The notes: generated by a model not told the origin, from the sequence alone. Counted from the first letter of the stretch, positions 15,069-24,422 are shown. The stretch: DNA of 42,168 nucleotides from Bradyrhizobium elkanii WSM2783 (GCF_000472865.1 NZ_AXAP01000070.1:1-42168); one strand, 5' to 3'. Numbers and translations are program-made.

Positions 15069-15731
15069 ATGTGCAATCTCTATTCGATCACGACTAATCA
15101 GGCCGCGATCGCCGGTCTGTTCAGGCGCATGAACCGCTATGTCGGCAATCTGGCGCCCATGCCCGGTGTGTTTCCGGACTATCCGGCACCGGTGATCCGC
15201 AATGTCGCCGACGCTGAAGAGATGGTGCTGATGCGCTGGGGCATGCCGCCCCCACCCAAGACCGGCGGGCCGCCGGTCACGAACATCCGCAATACGTCCT
15301 CGCCGCATTGGCGCGGCTGGCTGAAGCCGGAGAGCCGCTGCCTCGTGCCGGCGAACAGTTTCGCCGAGTACGCCCCCGAGCCAAATCCGGAGACGAAGAA
15401 GAAGGACGTCGTTTGGTTTGCGCTCGAGAAAAGCCGGCCGCTGTTCTGCTTCGCCGGCATCTGGACCGAGTTCAGGGGGGACCGCGGCACCAAGTCGAAG
15501 CCGATCCCGGGCCCTCACCTGGTCTACGGGTTCCTCACGACATCGCCGAACGCCGTCGTCGAGCCGATCCACTCGAAGGCCATGCCGGTGATCCTGACCA
15601 CCGAGGAAGAACGTAACGTCTGGATGCACGCTCCCTGGGATGAGGCCAAGGCGCTGCAGCGCCCTTTGCCCGATCATGCGCTGAAGATCGTCATGCGTGG
15701 GGAAGACAAAGAAGACAAGATCGCCGCGTAG
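15069..15731 (+). CDS. SRAP (SOS response-associated peptidase, YedK/HMCES-type)
   Basis: A 220-residue SRAP protein. SRAP proteins bind abasic sites in single-stranded DNA and form a covalent crosslink through Cys2, shielding the lesion. Cys2 (MCNLYS), the LMRWGMP box, Asn72 (TNIRNTS), CLVPANSFAEY with Glu100 and EPIHSKAMPVIL with His168 correspond to the Cys2, Asn75, Glu105 and His160 of YedK, so it should be active. The start ATG must be 15069 because Cys2 has to follow it. It lies downstream of a LexA box and a frameshifted small gene. A second, ruined copy is at 37539-38283. Confidence 0.92.
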   Translation: MCNLYSITTNQAAIAGLFRRMNRYVGNLAPMPGVFPDYPAPVIRNVADAEEMVLMRWGMPPPPKTGGPPVTNIRNTSSPHWRGWLKPESRCLVPANSFAEYAPEPNPETKKKDVVWFALEKSRPLFCFAGIWTEFRGDRGTKSKPIPGPHLVYGFLTTSPNAVVEPIHSKAMPVILTTEEERNVWMHAPWDEAKALQRPLPDHALKIVMRGEDKEDKIAA

Positions 15732-15864
15732 GCGGCTTTTGCACAGGGGCGGCGGAACACGTGGAAAAGCACCCACTCGGACGATTTGGAATCCCTGCCC
15801 TGTGTTAGCAGCCGGAACGACTCGAGGGCCGCAAGGATTCGCCCCTCGCGGAGGAGCGATCTCG

Positions 15865-16131
15865 ATGCTGATGACCAAGGAGAAACGGACGGCGATCCGC
15901 ACGGTGCGCGGATGGGCCATAGCGGTACTGCAGGAGGCAGGCGCGATTCGCGAGTGCGAGTACCACGGCTGGATGCAAGACCGCGCGGATCCGCACGCCC
16001 GGGAGCGGGCGTTCGAAATCGCCCGCCACGAGTTGCCACTTGACCTTTCGCGCGAGGCGGCCGCCCTCGCTGTTACCGAGGTCCTGGATTCGATAGGCGA
16101 CACCTGCCCCGAATGCCCGCCCGAGGTCTAG
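15865..16131 (+). CDS. Conserved hypothetical protein, 88 residues
   Basis: Begins MLMTKEKRTAIRTVRGWAIA with GGAGGAG about eight bases upstream, which decides the start over a much longer, uncharacteristic frame. The sequence is helical (EYHGWMQDRADPHARERAFEIAR) and ends with a CPECPPEV motif holding a CxxC pair. I do not recognise a domain. It follows SRAP by 133 nt on the same strand and could belong to the same SOS-linked group. Confidence 0.65.
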   Translation: MLMTKEKRTAIRTVRGWAIAVLQEAGAIRECEYHGWMQDRADPHARERAFEIARHELPLDLSREAAALAVTEVLDSIGDTCPECPPEV

Positions 16132-16362
16132 GGGGCGCGCTGGACAATCGATGCCAGTGAAGATGACAGCGCCCGGCGACGCGCTTCAACTGTTTTCGGT
16201 CCGCCGTAACGCTGACGACCCGGCCTGGAGACCGGCGTTGTAGATACATGCCCGAAGAGCGCTGGCGTTCGGCCCCGTGATACCAACAGCTTTCCTTCAT
16301 GGCAGCGGCAGGGCAATCGAGGGGACGACCAACATATTGTGCGTTAGCGCCTGTCGCATCGG

Positions 16363-16791
16363 TCACCGCTTCACCGAAGCGACGAGCGAGACCTCTACCA
16401 AGGCCCCGCCTGGCAATGAGGAAACCCCGATCGCGACTCGGCTAGGAAGCGAACCGCCGATGGATCTCTCAATGTGCCGAGAGGCGAAGTCGGCAATCTG
16501 AGAGTGATGCGTGTAACCTGGCGGCGCGTTCACGTACACCGTCAGGTTAATAGCTCCGGCGAGCTGCTCATCTGGTTCCAGTTGAGTCTGCGCAGCATCC
16601 AATGCGTTCTGGGCAGCAAGCTCCGTCGCGGCGCGAAAGTCCTCGCCCGGCCCTTCCAGCGCCACTTGACCTCTGTAGAGAAGTTTGCCGTTCTTCCTCG
16701 GCGTCATGCCCGAGACGAAAATCAGATCGCCATGGCGTTTGGCTGGAACGTAGTGTCCCTGCGCGGGTGGAACGGCCGCTCGACTTCGCAT
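16363..16791 (-). CDS. RidA family (YjgF/UK114) enamine/imine deaminase
   Basis: RidA proteins hydrolyse reactive enamine and imine intermediates released by PLP-dependent serine/threonine dehydratases. The 142-residue protein shows the pattern GDLIFVSGMTPRKNGKLLYRGQV, FRAATELAAQNALDAAQ, INLTVYVNAPPGYTHHSQIADF and LPSRVAIGVSSLPGGALVEV, which includes the conserved Arg of the family. ATG 16791 has AGGTG about eight bases upstream. It is the last gene of the amino-acid operon and its pairing with a threonine dehydratase gene fits its known role. Confidence 0.88.
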   Translation of the reverse strand: MRSRAAVPPAQGHYVPAKRHGDLIFVSGMTPRKNGKLLYRGQVALEGPGEDFRAATELAAQNALDAAQTQLEPDEQLAGAINLTVYVNAPPGYTHHSQIADFASRHIERSIGGSLPSRVAIGVSSLPGGALVEVSLVASVKR

Positions 16792-16797
16792 CAACTG

Positions 16798-18008
16798 TCA
16801 CCTGCGATAACGGTTGACCATCTCTACGAGACGGCGCGCAGCAGCGACAGCCGCGACATGGTCCTGAGAGAAATTCAGCCGAATGCTGTCGGGGTGCGTC
16901 CGAACTCGGAGCCGGGCGTGACGATGACCTTCGCCTGATGTCGCAGCAGCCGTATGAAATCGTGCTGACCAAGGGCGAGTTCGGGCAATCTTGGAAAGAG
17001 ATAGCTTCCTGCCTGCGCCGTTCGTGTCGGCAACGCGGCTTCGCGAAAGACGCCGAGCAGTTCGTCACGTATTGCCTGGTGCAGCCGGATACGATCCTCC
17101 ATCCATCCGACCGGTTCGCTGAACCACGTGCGAAGGACAGCTTGGTTGTAGCCGGCAGCGCGCAGCGAGGCGATAGCCTGCAGCTTCTCCATTCGCTCGA
17201 CGATGGGAGCAGAACCGAATGCGACCCCGAGCCTATAGCCGCTCAGCGACTCCGTCTTCGACGGCCCCATGATGGTGATGACGCGCTCCTCCGGCAGGCG
17301 GGCACGAATATGCGTATAGATCTCACCCTCATAGAGCAGTCGTGAGTAGAGCTGGTCGGCGATGATCGTGACGTGGAACGCGGCCGCCAATTCGGCGATC
17401 GCGGCAATCTCTCGTTCGGAATAGATGGCACCGGTCGGATTGTTGGGATTTGAGAACAGGAACAGCCTCGCTCCCGCCTCAAAAGCCGCCCGAAGCTGGT
17501 CGAGATCGAGACCGGCTTCCGCCGTGCGGGCCATGTAGTTCATGGCTACAGGCACTACCTCGCCTCCGAAGAACTGCACAAGCTTGCGATTGGCGAAATA
17601 GTCAGGCTGGACGATGGCCACCTTGTCGCCCTGGTCAACCAAGGATGCAACCGCAAGGAATAACGCGCCCTGCGTCCCCGGCGTTAAGATCGTCCCCTGC
17701 TCGGCGGACACCGGAGCGCCCGTGAAAGCGGCGAGCTTAATGGCAAGCTCGGCGCGGATGTCGGCCGAGCCGCGGTATTCCGTGTAAGCCTGTCGTGCGC
17801 CGGCGTCCACGGCTTCAGCAAAACGTTCGAAGCTGCCCGGAGCAGGCGAAAAGGCGTCGACGTCCCCATGCGAGAAGTCCACCAATCGGCCCGGGAGCAC
17901 CTCGCCCCGCATCATGTTGCCGACATCGCCGGCGGCCTGACGCACCTCCTGGCCTGGAGCATTGTCGGTCGCCAGCGCGGCAAACCGGTCGTTCTTGGTC
18001 AGCATCAT
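16798..18008 (-). pseudogene. PLP-dependent class I/II aminotransferase, frameshifted near 3' end
   Basis: The fold-type I aminotransferase body is intact: AYTEYRGSADIRAELA, FLFSNPNNPTGAIYSEREI, the PLP lysine in GPSKTESLSGYRLG, and an Arg-containing C-terminal domain. After VTPGSEFG (about 16897) a base is missing: the frame runs to TGA at 16875, while one added base gives THPDSIRLNFSQDHVAAVAA and a natural stop at 16798-16800, directly before RidA. The 1211-nt span is one short of a multiple of three; the repaired product would be 403 residues. Loss of the Arg-bearing SIRLNFS segment would probably inactivate the enzyme. Start 18008 is an ATG pair after GAAAGAAG. Confidence 0.82.
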
Positions 18009-18039
18009 CGCTTCTTTCTTCTTGTCCTCTGGCAAATTG

Positions 18040-19051
18040 CTAGGCGGCGCATCCGGCAGATCCGAGACCTGTCTCGAGGTCCAGGGCCTGCTTGAATATG
18101 GCGGGATCAATATTGCCGCCGGACACAACGACGAGGGTGCCTCTACCCCGGAAGAATTCCGGATTGCGCATCAGAGCCGCTAGCGCGATGACACCTCCCG
18201 GCTCCGTGACCAGCCGCAGCTCGTCGTAGGCAAACCGGATTGCCCACAGCACGTCCTGATCCGAGACGGCCAGAACCCGAGAAAGGCGCTTGCGGTTGAT
18301 CGAGAACGGCAGCTCGGCCGGAGTCGGTGCGAGCAGCGCATCGCAGAGCGAACCGGATAAGCCTGCATTGACCTCTCTGTGTCTGCTCGCAAGCGAACGC
18401 CGCGTATCGTCGAACGCCTCGGGCTCCACGGCCCAAACCTCAGCCGTCGAACGCATCGCTTCAGTGGCAAGGCACGTTCCGGCAGCAAGTCCGCCGCCGC
18501 CGCAGGGCACGAGAACCGTCGCCACCTCGCCGACGCCGATCTCCTCGAGACTTTCGGCGACCGCCGTCCCCTGGCCTGCGATGACGAAAGGATTGTCGCC
18601 GGGTGGGATTACCGCCACAGGCGAGTGCGCGGCGATCTGCGCCGCAATCTCCTCGCGCGATTGGCGAGTGCGATCGTAGAGCACGATCTCTGCGCAGTTC
18701 TCCCGAGCCTTCGCGATCTTCACGGCCGGTGCATCACTCCGGCATCACGATGGTGGCGGGCAGGTTCAGCATCCTGCCCACGGTCGCGATTGCCTGGCCA
18801 TGATTACCGGTGGAGTACGCGACGACGCCGCCCGGATACGCCTGTCGATCGAGGCGCGACAGGCAATTGTAAGCGCCCCTGAATTTGAAGGCGCCGGTCC
18901 GCTGCAGGTTCTCGCATTTGATATAGACGGAAGCTCCGGTCAGCCGGTCCAGCCGTTCGGAGCGCAGGACCGGCGTCTTGACGGCAACACCCGCAAGGAT
19001 ACGGCGAGCATCGAGAACGTCTTCCGGAGAAGGAATAGGCAAAGAGATCAT
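18040..19051 (-). pseudogene. Threonine/serine dehydratase, split by a one-base insertion
   Basis: Fold-type II PLP enzyme that deaminates threonine or serine to the 2-oxo acid. The N-terminal piece (19051-18734) contains the PLP lysine in RTGAFKFRGAYN (Lys56) and STGNHGQAIA, then stops at TGA. Removing one T near 18731 joins ...TIVMPE to DAPAVKIAKAREN, and the frame continues through the glycine loop VPCGGGGLAAG to 18040. The 1012-nt span is one over a multiple of three; the repaired length of 336 residues matches catabolic dehydratases. Its ATG lies one base after the transporter ATPase stop. Confidence 0.85.
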
Positions 19052-19052
19052 G

Positions 19053-19808
19053 TCAGTGGGCCAGGATACGTGAGAGGAAAAGCCTTGCGCGTTCGGAGTT
19101 CGGAGCTTCGAAGAAGCGCTTGGTCTCGCCGATTTCGATGATCGAGCCCTTGTCCATGAACACCATGCGGTCGGCGGCCGCCTTGGCGAAGCCCATCTCG
19201 TGCGTCACGACGATCATCGTCATGCCCTCGCGGGCGAGCTCGAGCATGACGGCGAGAACCTCCCCGATCATTTCGGGATCCAGGGCCGAGGTTGGCTCGT
19301 CGAACAGCATGGCGACCGGATCCATGGCGAGCGCGCGCACGATCGCGATCCGCTGCTGCTGGCCACCGGAGAGTTGGGCCGGATAGACGCTCTCCTTGTC
19401 GGCCAGCCCGACCCTGTTCAAGAGCTTTCGCGCCCTGGCCTCGGCTTCGTCCCGAGTTCGCTTCAGAACATGGATCGGCGCCAGACAGATGTTTTCAAGG
19501 ACTGTGAGATGCGGATAGAGCTCGAAGTGCTGAAACACCATGCCGATCCGCGCGCGCATCTTGGCGGCTTCGCGGCCGCGAAAGCCGAGGCTGACGCCAT
19601 CGATTGTCACTTGGCCGTCTTGAAACTCCTCAATGCCGTTGATGCACTTGACGAAGGTGCTCTTGCCGGAGCCGGATGGCCCGCAGATGACGACGACCTC
19701 ACCCTGCCGAACCGTGAGGCTACAGTCCTTGAGGACCTGCAGTTGACCGAAGCTCTTGGAGAGCTTGTCCACCTTGATCATTTCGGTTTTGGTCATCAGC
19801 ACATCCAT
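19053..19808 (-). CDS. Polar amino acid ABC transporter ATP-binding protein (GlnQ/GltL-like)
   Basis: ATPase of a polar amino-acid importer, about 251 residues. Walker A is GPSGSGKST, the Q-loop lies in GMVFQHFELYPHLTV, the signature is LSGGQQQRIAIVRAL, Walker B is VAMLFDEPTSALDP and the H-loop is VTHEMGFA; the FQHFELYPHLTVLENI stretch is typical of the GlnQ group. The start may be 19808 or an ATG four codons on (19796); neither has a strong ribosome site. It follows two permease genes and precedes the dehydratase. It looks intact although the cognate binding-protein gene is truncated. Confidence 0.92.
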   Translation of the reverse strand: MDVLMTKTEMIKVDKLSKSFGQLQVLKDCSLTVRQGEVVVICGPSGSGKSTFVKCINGIEEFQDGQVTIDGVSLGFRGREAAKMRARIGMVFQHFELYPHLTVLENICLAPIHVLKRTRDEAEARARKLLNRVGLADKESVYPAQLSGGQQQRIAIVRALAMDPVAMLFDEPTSALDPEMIGEVLAVMLELAREGMTMIVVTHEMGFAKAAADRMVFMDKGSIIEIGETKRFFEAPNSERARLFLSRILAH

Positions 19809-19839
19809 GATGAGGAGATACCTGCCTGTCGCGCGTCCA

Positions 19840-20499
19840 TCAGGCGATCGCCCGCACGTGCTTCAGCGACGAAGCGACGGCATTTCCGGTCAGGCAGATG
19901 AGCAGGTAGACCAGCGCCGCGAAGACATACATCTCGACGGGCCTGTTGGTATTGTTCGCAACGATTGTGACTGACGTCATGAAGTCGTTCAGCGACACGA
20001 CGTAGACCAATGCAGTGTCCTGAAAGAGGATCACCCCTTGTGTCACCATTAGAGGAGCCATCTTCCGGAGGGCCTGTGGCAACGCGACTAGCCTGACAGT
20101 CTGCAAATAGCTAAGACCCGACGCCTTGGCGGCCTGCCACTGGCCGGACCGCACGCTCTGCAATCCGGCCCTCATTATCTCGGAATAGTATGCGCCCTCG
20201 AACATGACGAACGCGACCAATACTGAGTAGAGCGCACCCACCGGTCGCCCCAGTGCCAGCGGGACCAGGAAATAAAACCAGAAGATCACCAGGATAAGCG
20301 GAACAGCTCGGAAGCCGTTCACGTAGAGCGCTGCCAGTCCGGCAATCAGACGCAGACGTGACAATCGCAGGATGGCAATGAGCAGTCCGAGGATCAGTCC
20401 GCCTGCCATGGCGACGGCAGTCAGCATGAGGCTGAGAGCCAACCCCTCCAGCAGAAATGGCAGCGAGTTCGAGATCGCCGAGAGGTCAAAACTGGACAC
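19840..20499 (-). CDS. Amino acid ABC transporter permease (HisMQ/GltK-like)
   Basis: Inner-membrane permease of the same importer, 219 residues with about five hydrophobic segments and the EAA-type loop QWQAAKASGLSYLQTVRLVALPQA. GTG 20499 is chosen because GGGAGG lies five bases upstream; it starts inside the last codons of the preceding permease (14-nt overlap). The motif GFRAVPLILVIFWFYFL is typical of this permease family. Confidence 0.9.
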   Translation of the reverse strand: MSSFDLSAISNSLPFLLEGLALSLMLTAVAMAGGLILGLLIAILRLSRLRLIAGLAALYVNGFRAVPLILVIFWFYFLVPLALGRPVGALYSVLVAFVMFEGAYYSEIMRAGLQSVRSGQWQAAKASGLSYLQTVRLVALPQALRKMAPLMVTQGVILFQDTALVYVVSLNDFMTSVTIVANNTNRPVEMYVFAALVYLLICLTGNAVASSLKHVRAIA

Positions 20500-21217
20500 T
20501 AACACCTCCCGAGACCGTGCCGGGAAGCGCAGTCCAGCGCTCGACACCGCGCATGAGCAGCGTGACCAGCAGCGCGATCGTCACGTAGATTACCGTCGCG
20601 GCCGTGAACGCTTCAAAGCCCTGGTAGGTCATGCTCTGGATCTGTTGAGTCTGCGCCGTGAGCTCGTAGACGCCGATCGTGAGCGCGATCGAGGAGTTCT
20701 TGAAGATCGTCAGGATTTCAGAGGTCAACGGCGGAACAATGATCCGCACCGCCTGCGGCAACAGGACCAAGCGATAGACCTGCAGCATCGAGAGGCCGCT
20801 CGCCCTCGCCGCCATTCGCTGTCCCCGCGGCACCGCATCGATGCCAGCGCTGATCTGTACGGCGATGCGGGAACTCGTGAATAGCCCGAGTGCAATAATT
20901 GAGGTGACGATCTCCGGATAAGGCAGATCGCGCTTCAACCAACGACCTGCGCCGCCCGGCAAGATCTCCGGCACCACAAAGAACCAGAGAAACATCTGCA
21001 GCAGCAACGGCACGTTCCGAAAGACGCTGATATAGGCGCCCATTACAGAGCGGACGATCCGATCGTCCGAGCTGTGGAGCACGCCGATTGCCGTGCCGAT
21101 GACCAGGGCAATGATCAGAGCGGCGATCGAGATGGCCATGGTCATTTCGGTGCCCCAGACCAGCCATTGCACGTAGGGGTCTTGGACCAGGACGGCCCAA
21201 TTCCAGGAGTAGTTCAT
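20486..21217 (-). CDS. Amino acid ABC transporter permease (GltJ-like)
   Basis: Partner permease, 243 residues. It has FRNVPLLLQMFLWFFVVPE, the family motif in the second membrane segment, and the EAA loop QRMAARASGLSMLQVYRLVLLPQA. GAGGG lies seven bases before ATG 21217. Length and motifs match the GltJ-type subunit of glutamate/aspartate importers, but the substrate cannot be read from the permease. Confidence 0.9.
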   Translation of the reverse strand: MNYSWNWAVLVQDPYVQWLVWGTEMTMAISIAALIIALVIGTAIGVLHSSDDRIVRSVMGAYISVFRNVPLLLQMFLWFFVVPEILPGGAGRWLKRDLPYPEIVTSIIALGLFTSSRIAVQISAGIDAVPRGQRMAARASGLSMLQVYRLVLLPQAVRIIVPPLTSEILTIFKNSSIALTIGVYELTAQTQQIQSMTYQGFEAFTAATVIYVTIALLVTLLMRGVERWTALPGTVSGGVSVQF

Positions 21218-21260
21218 CGCGACGCCCTCTTAGGCAGTTGAATCGGCCTCTCCCAGGTGA

Positions 21261-21560
21261 TCACTCAGGGATCGCGATGACTTTGAAGACGGTCTCAAGA
21301 ACGAGCGAAAGTGGGACATCGACCGGCGTGAACCACTTGGCGTAGAGCTTCTGCAGCCGACCGTCGCGCGCCATGCGAGACAGCGTCGCGTTGACGAGAG
21401 ACAGGAACACCGTGCTGTTCTTCTGCACCAGCAGGCCGTAGCTGTCATAGGACAAGGGCGTACCCACGACACTATAATCGGATGGGTTCGGAGCCTTGCC
21501 GCGCAACCCGAACAACAGAATGTCATCGGTCGAGAAGGCGTCGACGCGGTCGGTCGAGAG
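21261..21560 (-). pseudogene. Amino acid ABC transporter binding protein, 3' remnant
   Basis: Only the C-terminal third of a type-3 periplasmic binding protein remains: DRVDAFSTDDILLFGL, DYSVVGTPLSYDSYGLLVQKN and LVNATLSRMARDGRLQKLYAKWF. The recognisable homology ends near 21560 and the frame is closed by a TGA near 21594. Immediately beyond, the plus strand carries the tail of an unrelated frame (NELAAKVRDVMDQVEN, stop about 21617), so the 5' half was removed by a rearrangement. The operon has therefore probably lost its promoter and signal peptide. Confidence 0.8.
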
Positions 21561-21763
21561 CTTCAATGAACTGGCCGCCAAGGTGCGCGACGTGATGGAT
21601 CAAGTCGAAAACTGAGCGATGGCGCGCAGCAGAACAAGTTGGCTTCTGAACTCCAGCGCTTCCAAAGCTGCCTTCATCGATGACGCCGACAACCTCTGCC
21701 GTGACGCGACAAGGATGATCATCGGCATCGAGCATTGGCCGCGGCGGCACCGATCGGGTCGCG

Positions 21764-21970
21764 TCAGCGCGGCGGCCGACGCTCGCGGGCGAGCCAGCCC
21801 ACCGCATCCGATTTCATTGGATCGACCTCGATCGTAACCTTTTCCGTCCTGCCGCAGGTAGAGCACTCAAACGTGCGCTCCTCGAATCCTCGCTCGCCGG
21901 ATGAGATCCGCGACAGCGCGAGCGCGTGCTTGCACACCGGACACATCGGACGATCGTTTAGGGACTCCAT
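21764..21970 (-). CDS. Small zinc-ribbon protein, 68 residues
   Basis: Two CxxC knuckles, MCPVCK (Cys10, Cys13) and ECSTCG (Cys36, Cys39), about 23 residues apart make a zinc ribbon; the rest is hydrophilic and ends GWLARERRPPR. GAGG lies eight bases before ATG 21970. I believe near-identical small proteins are common in Bradyrhizobium, function unknown. It seems intact between two damaged loci. Confidence 0.7.
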   Translation of the reverse strand: MESLNDRPMCPVCKHALALSRISSGERGFEERTFECSTCGRTEKVTIEVDPMKSDAVGWLARERRPPR

Positions 21971-22266
21971 GCGTCTGGCCTCGAAGGCAACATCGCGGGC
22001 GCCGCAGAGGACGGTTCGACTCCGACGCCCGGAGGAGGCCGCCGCCTTTGGCTATCCTCGCGCGCGCTAGTTCTGAATAGCGGGTCGTGAGACCTTTGGC
22101 TATCCGCGACAGGCGCCGTAGTTCAACGGCGGGCGACGGTCCCTGCAGTTCAATAGGGTGGCAAGGCTATCGTTCCTCCGATCTGCCCGCCGCTCGTCGA
22201 TCTGCGGTTCACGCGGTAGCCGCCGCCCGCCCGGCGTCGGTGATGCGATGCTCGATATCTCCGGAC

Positions 22267-22380
22267 CCAGAGAGCTATCTCGTCCGGGCTGGCCGGCCTT
22301 CCGAAATCGCTCGCTGCCGTCGGGCGGATCGCCGACAAGGCGATCATCGTGATCGGAAGCGCGCGCCTACGCCAGGACAT
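22267..22380 (-). pseudogene. SorB-like cytochrome c, N-terminal fragment
   Basis: ATG 22380 overlaps the end of the sulfite dehydrogenase gene by 14 nt, as in sorAB operons, and encodes a signal-like segment then AASDFGRPASPDEIALW, which matches the start of the mature SorB-type cytochrome. No CxxCH haem site follows. Past 22266 the homology stops and another frame reads SGDIEHRITDAGRAAATA to a TGA at 22209-22211, which looks like the tail of an unrelated protein, so this is probably a deletion junction. Confidence 0.5.
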
Positions 22381-23630
22381 TGCGGACCCTCCCGGTCTCA
22401 TCGATGCTCCAGGTCTGCTGCGCGTTGTAGTGAAAGAGAGCGTTGGTACCCATCGATGCGATGAACGCGTTGCGGTCGGGCTGGACGTTGCCGTTCTCGT
22501 CGGTCGAACGACTGACGATCTTCGTCGGCTTGCCGTCCCAAGTCCAATCCATCTGGAAGCAGGTCTGGGCTTTCGAAAGAACCGGCTCGTTCAAGGCCGC
22601 ATTTTTCCAGGTCCGGGCCCCGTCTGTGCTGACTTCGACCCTCGCGATCTTTCCGTGTCCGCTCCAAGCCACGCCCGAAATGCGATTGTAGCCCGGCTTG
22701 ATCTCCATCGTGCCGGACGGACTGGTGATCACCGAATTTGTCTCCATCCGGAGCTGGAATTGCCTAGCTTTACCGTTCGCGAGCAGCTGGGTGTACCGAG
22801 CGGTCTCCCATCTGGTCATCCACGGCTGGTCGCCGAATTTCAGCCGGCGTAGCCACTTGATGTTCAGATTACCCTCGAAGCCGGGTAGGATCAGCCGGAT
22901 CGGAAATCCGTGCGCGGGCCTGAGAGGCTCGCCGTTCTGGCCGTAGGCGATGATAGCCTCATCTACGATCTCCTGGGTCAGGGGGACGCTTCGAGCGACG
23001 CCGGCGGCGTCACCTCCCTCCGCGAGCATCCAGGTCGATGCGGGATCCTTTCCGACGAGTTCGACGATCAGCTTCAGCGGCGCCCCCGTCCATTCGTTCG
23101 TGCTCACCAAGCCATGCGTGTTCCGTGACGTTGGGATCGGCCTTCTTCCAGTTCTCCCAGCCGTTGCCGGTGCATTCCAGGAAGGCGATACGCGACACGG
23201 ACGGCATCGCCCTGAGATCATCGACCGTAAACACCAGCTCCTTGCGCACCATGCCGTGGACCAGAAGCCGATGTTTGGCGGGATCGAGGTCGGGAACGCC
23301 GGAGTGGCTGCGCTCGTAGTGCAGATCCGACGGAGTGATGCTGCCGACGAGCTTCTGAAGCGGCGACTTCGAGTTGATAGCGTCGGCAGGATCGACTTTG
23401 AGCCGCCCCGGGCCAGCCTCAGGAATCCGACCGATCTGCACGTACTTGGACCGCGCGCTCAGGGCGCTCAGATCGGCCCCCGGCTCGCGAGCCGGAACTT
23501 CGTCGAGAGACTCCGCGGATGCCTGACCGAGTGCGGCTGCGCTGGCGACGCCGCCCGATGCGACTGCAAGGAAATCCCTACGACCGAGCAGACGGCGCGA
23601 GTTGACGTAATCTTCGTTGTGATCAGGCAT
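22367..23630 (-). pseudogene. SorA/SoxC-type sulfite dehydrogenase (molybdopterin), frameshifted
   Basis: Periplasmic molybdenum enzyme that oxidises sulfite and passes electrons to a c-type cytochrome. The Tat signal is GRRDFLAVASG near the N-terminus; AFLECTGNGWENW contains the molybdenum-ligand cysteine. After DPNVT (about 23123) one extra base shifts the frame; dropping it gives NTHGLVSTNEWTG and the whole C-terminal dimerisation domain to 22367. The 1264-nt span is one over a multiple of three; the repaired product is 420 residues, the family length. ATG 23630 has GGGAG five bases upstream. The downstream cytochrome gene is truncated, so the pathway is dead. Confidence 0.85.
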
Positions 23631-23672
23631 TGCGGCTCCCTGTGATCGTCCTCGAATCGATACGCTTCACGT

Positions 23673-24422
23673 TCAGATCTGCGCGAACCCGCCGTCGACG
23701 AATACTTCCGCCCCGTTCATGAAGCTGCTCGCGTCCGAGGCCAGGAACGCGACGACCTCCGCAACCTCCTCCGGCCGCCCGACCCGGCCAGCCGGCGTCG
23801 CGGCCGCTTGCGCCTGCAGGAAACCGGTCATCTGCTCCTTCGTGAGTCCGAGGCTATCGTAGGCCGGGGTCGGCACGGTCCCCGGACTCACTGCATTCAC
23901 GCGGATTCCCCGCTCCCTTAGGTCGACGCTCCAACTGCGGGCGAACGATCGAATGGCCGCCTTGCTCGCTGCGTAAACGCTGAACGCGAGGAATCCCTTT
24001 ATTCCAGCTACTGATGCGTTCAGAATAATCGAGGCACCTGGATTCATGAGTGGTAGCGCCTTCTGCACCGTGAACAGCGTTCCTTTCACGTTGATGTCGA
24101 AGGTCCTATCGAAATGGGCTTCGGTGATCGAGCCCAGGGGCGCGAACTCACCTATGCCCGCGTTGGCGAAAAGCACGTCGATGCGCCCTCGCTCTGCCTT
24201 TATTTCATCGAAAAGCCAATCGAGGTCCGCCAGGCTCGATATGTCCCCTCTGAGACCTTGCGCATTGGCGCCGATAGCTGCGACGGCCGCCTCGAGCTCA
24301 CGGTTGCGCCGTCCGGTTAGGAAGACGAAGGCTCCCTCCTTCGCGAAGAGCTTGGCGGTTTCGAAACCGATGCCGCTGCTTCCGCCGGTAACGACTACGA
24401 TTTTTCCCTTGAACCGGTCCAT
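23673..24422 (-). CDS. SDR family oxidoreductase
   Basis: Classical short-chain dehydrogenase/reductase, 249 residues, NAD(P)(H)-dependent. TGGSSGIG at 12-19, NAG at 87-89, Asn111, catalytic Ser137, Tyr150 and Lys154 (YAASK) are all present, followed by VNAVSPGTVPTP and a complete C-terminus (VFVDGGFAQI). TGRR near 37 favours NADP. The ATG at 24422 is chosen over one 33 nt upstream because the added residues are not SDR-like. Substrate unknown; the gene follows no clear partner. Confidence 0.9.
   Translation of the reverse strand: MDRFKGKIVVVTGGSSGIGFETAKLFAKEGAFVFLTGRRNRELEAAVAAIGANAQGLRGDISSLADLDWLFDEIKAERGRIDVLFANAGIGEFAPLGSITEAHFDRTFDINVKGTLFTVQKALPLMNPGASIILNASVAGIKGFLAFSVYAASKAAIRSFARSWSVDLRERGIRVNAVSPGTVPTPAYDSLGLTKEQMTGFLQAQAAATPAGRVGRPEEVAEVVAFLASDASSFMNGAEVFVDGGFAQI

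Noticed and set aside
14736..16103. 455-residue minus-strand frame opposite SRAP
   Set aside because: It covers the SRAP gene and neighbours in antisense; SRAP has complete catalytic motifs, this frame has none.
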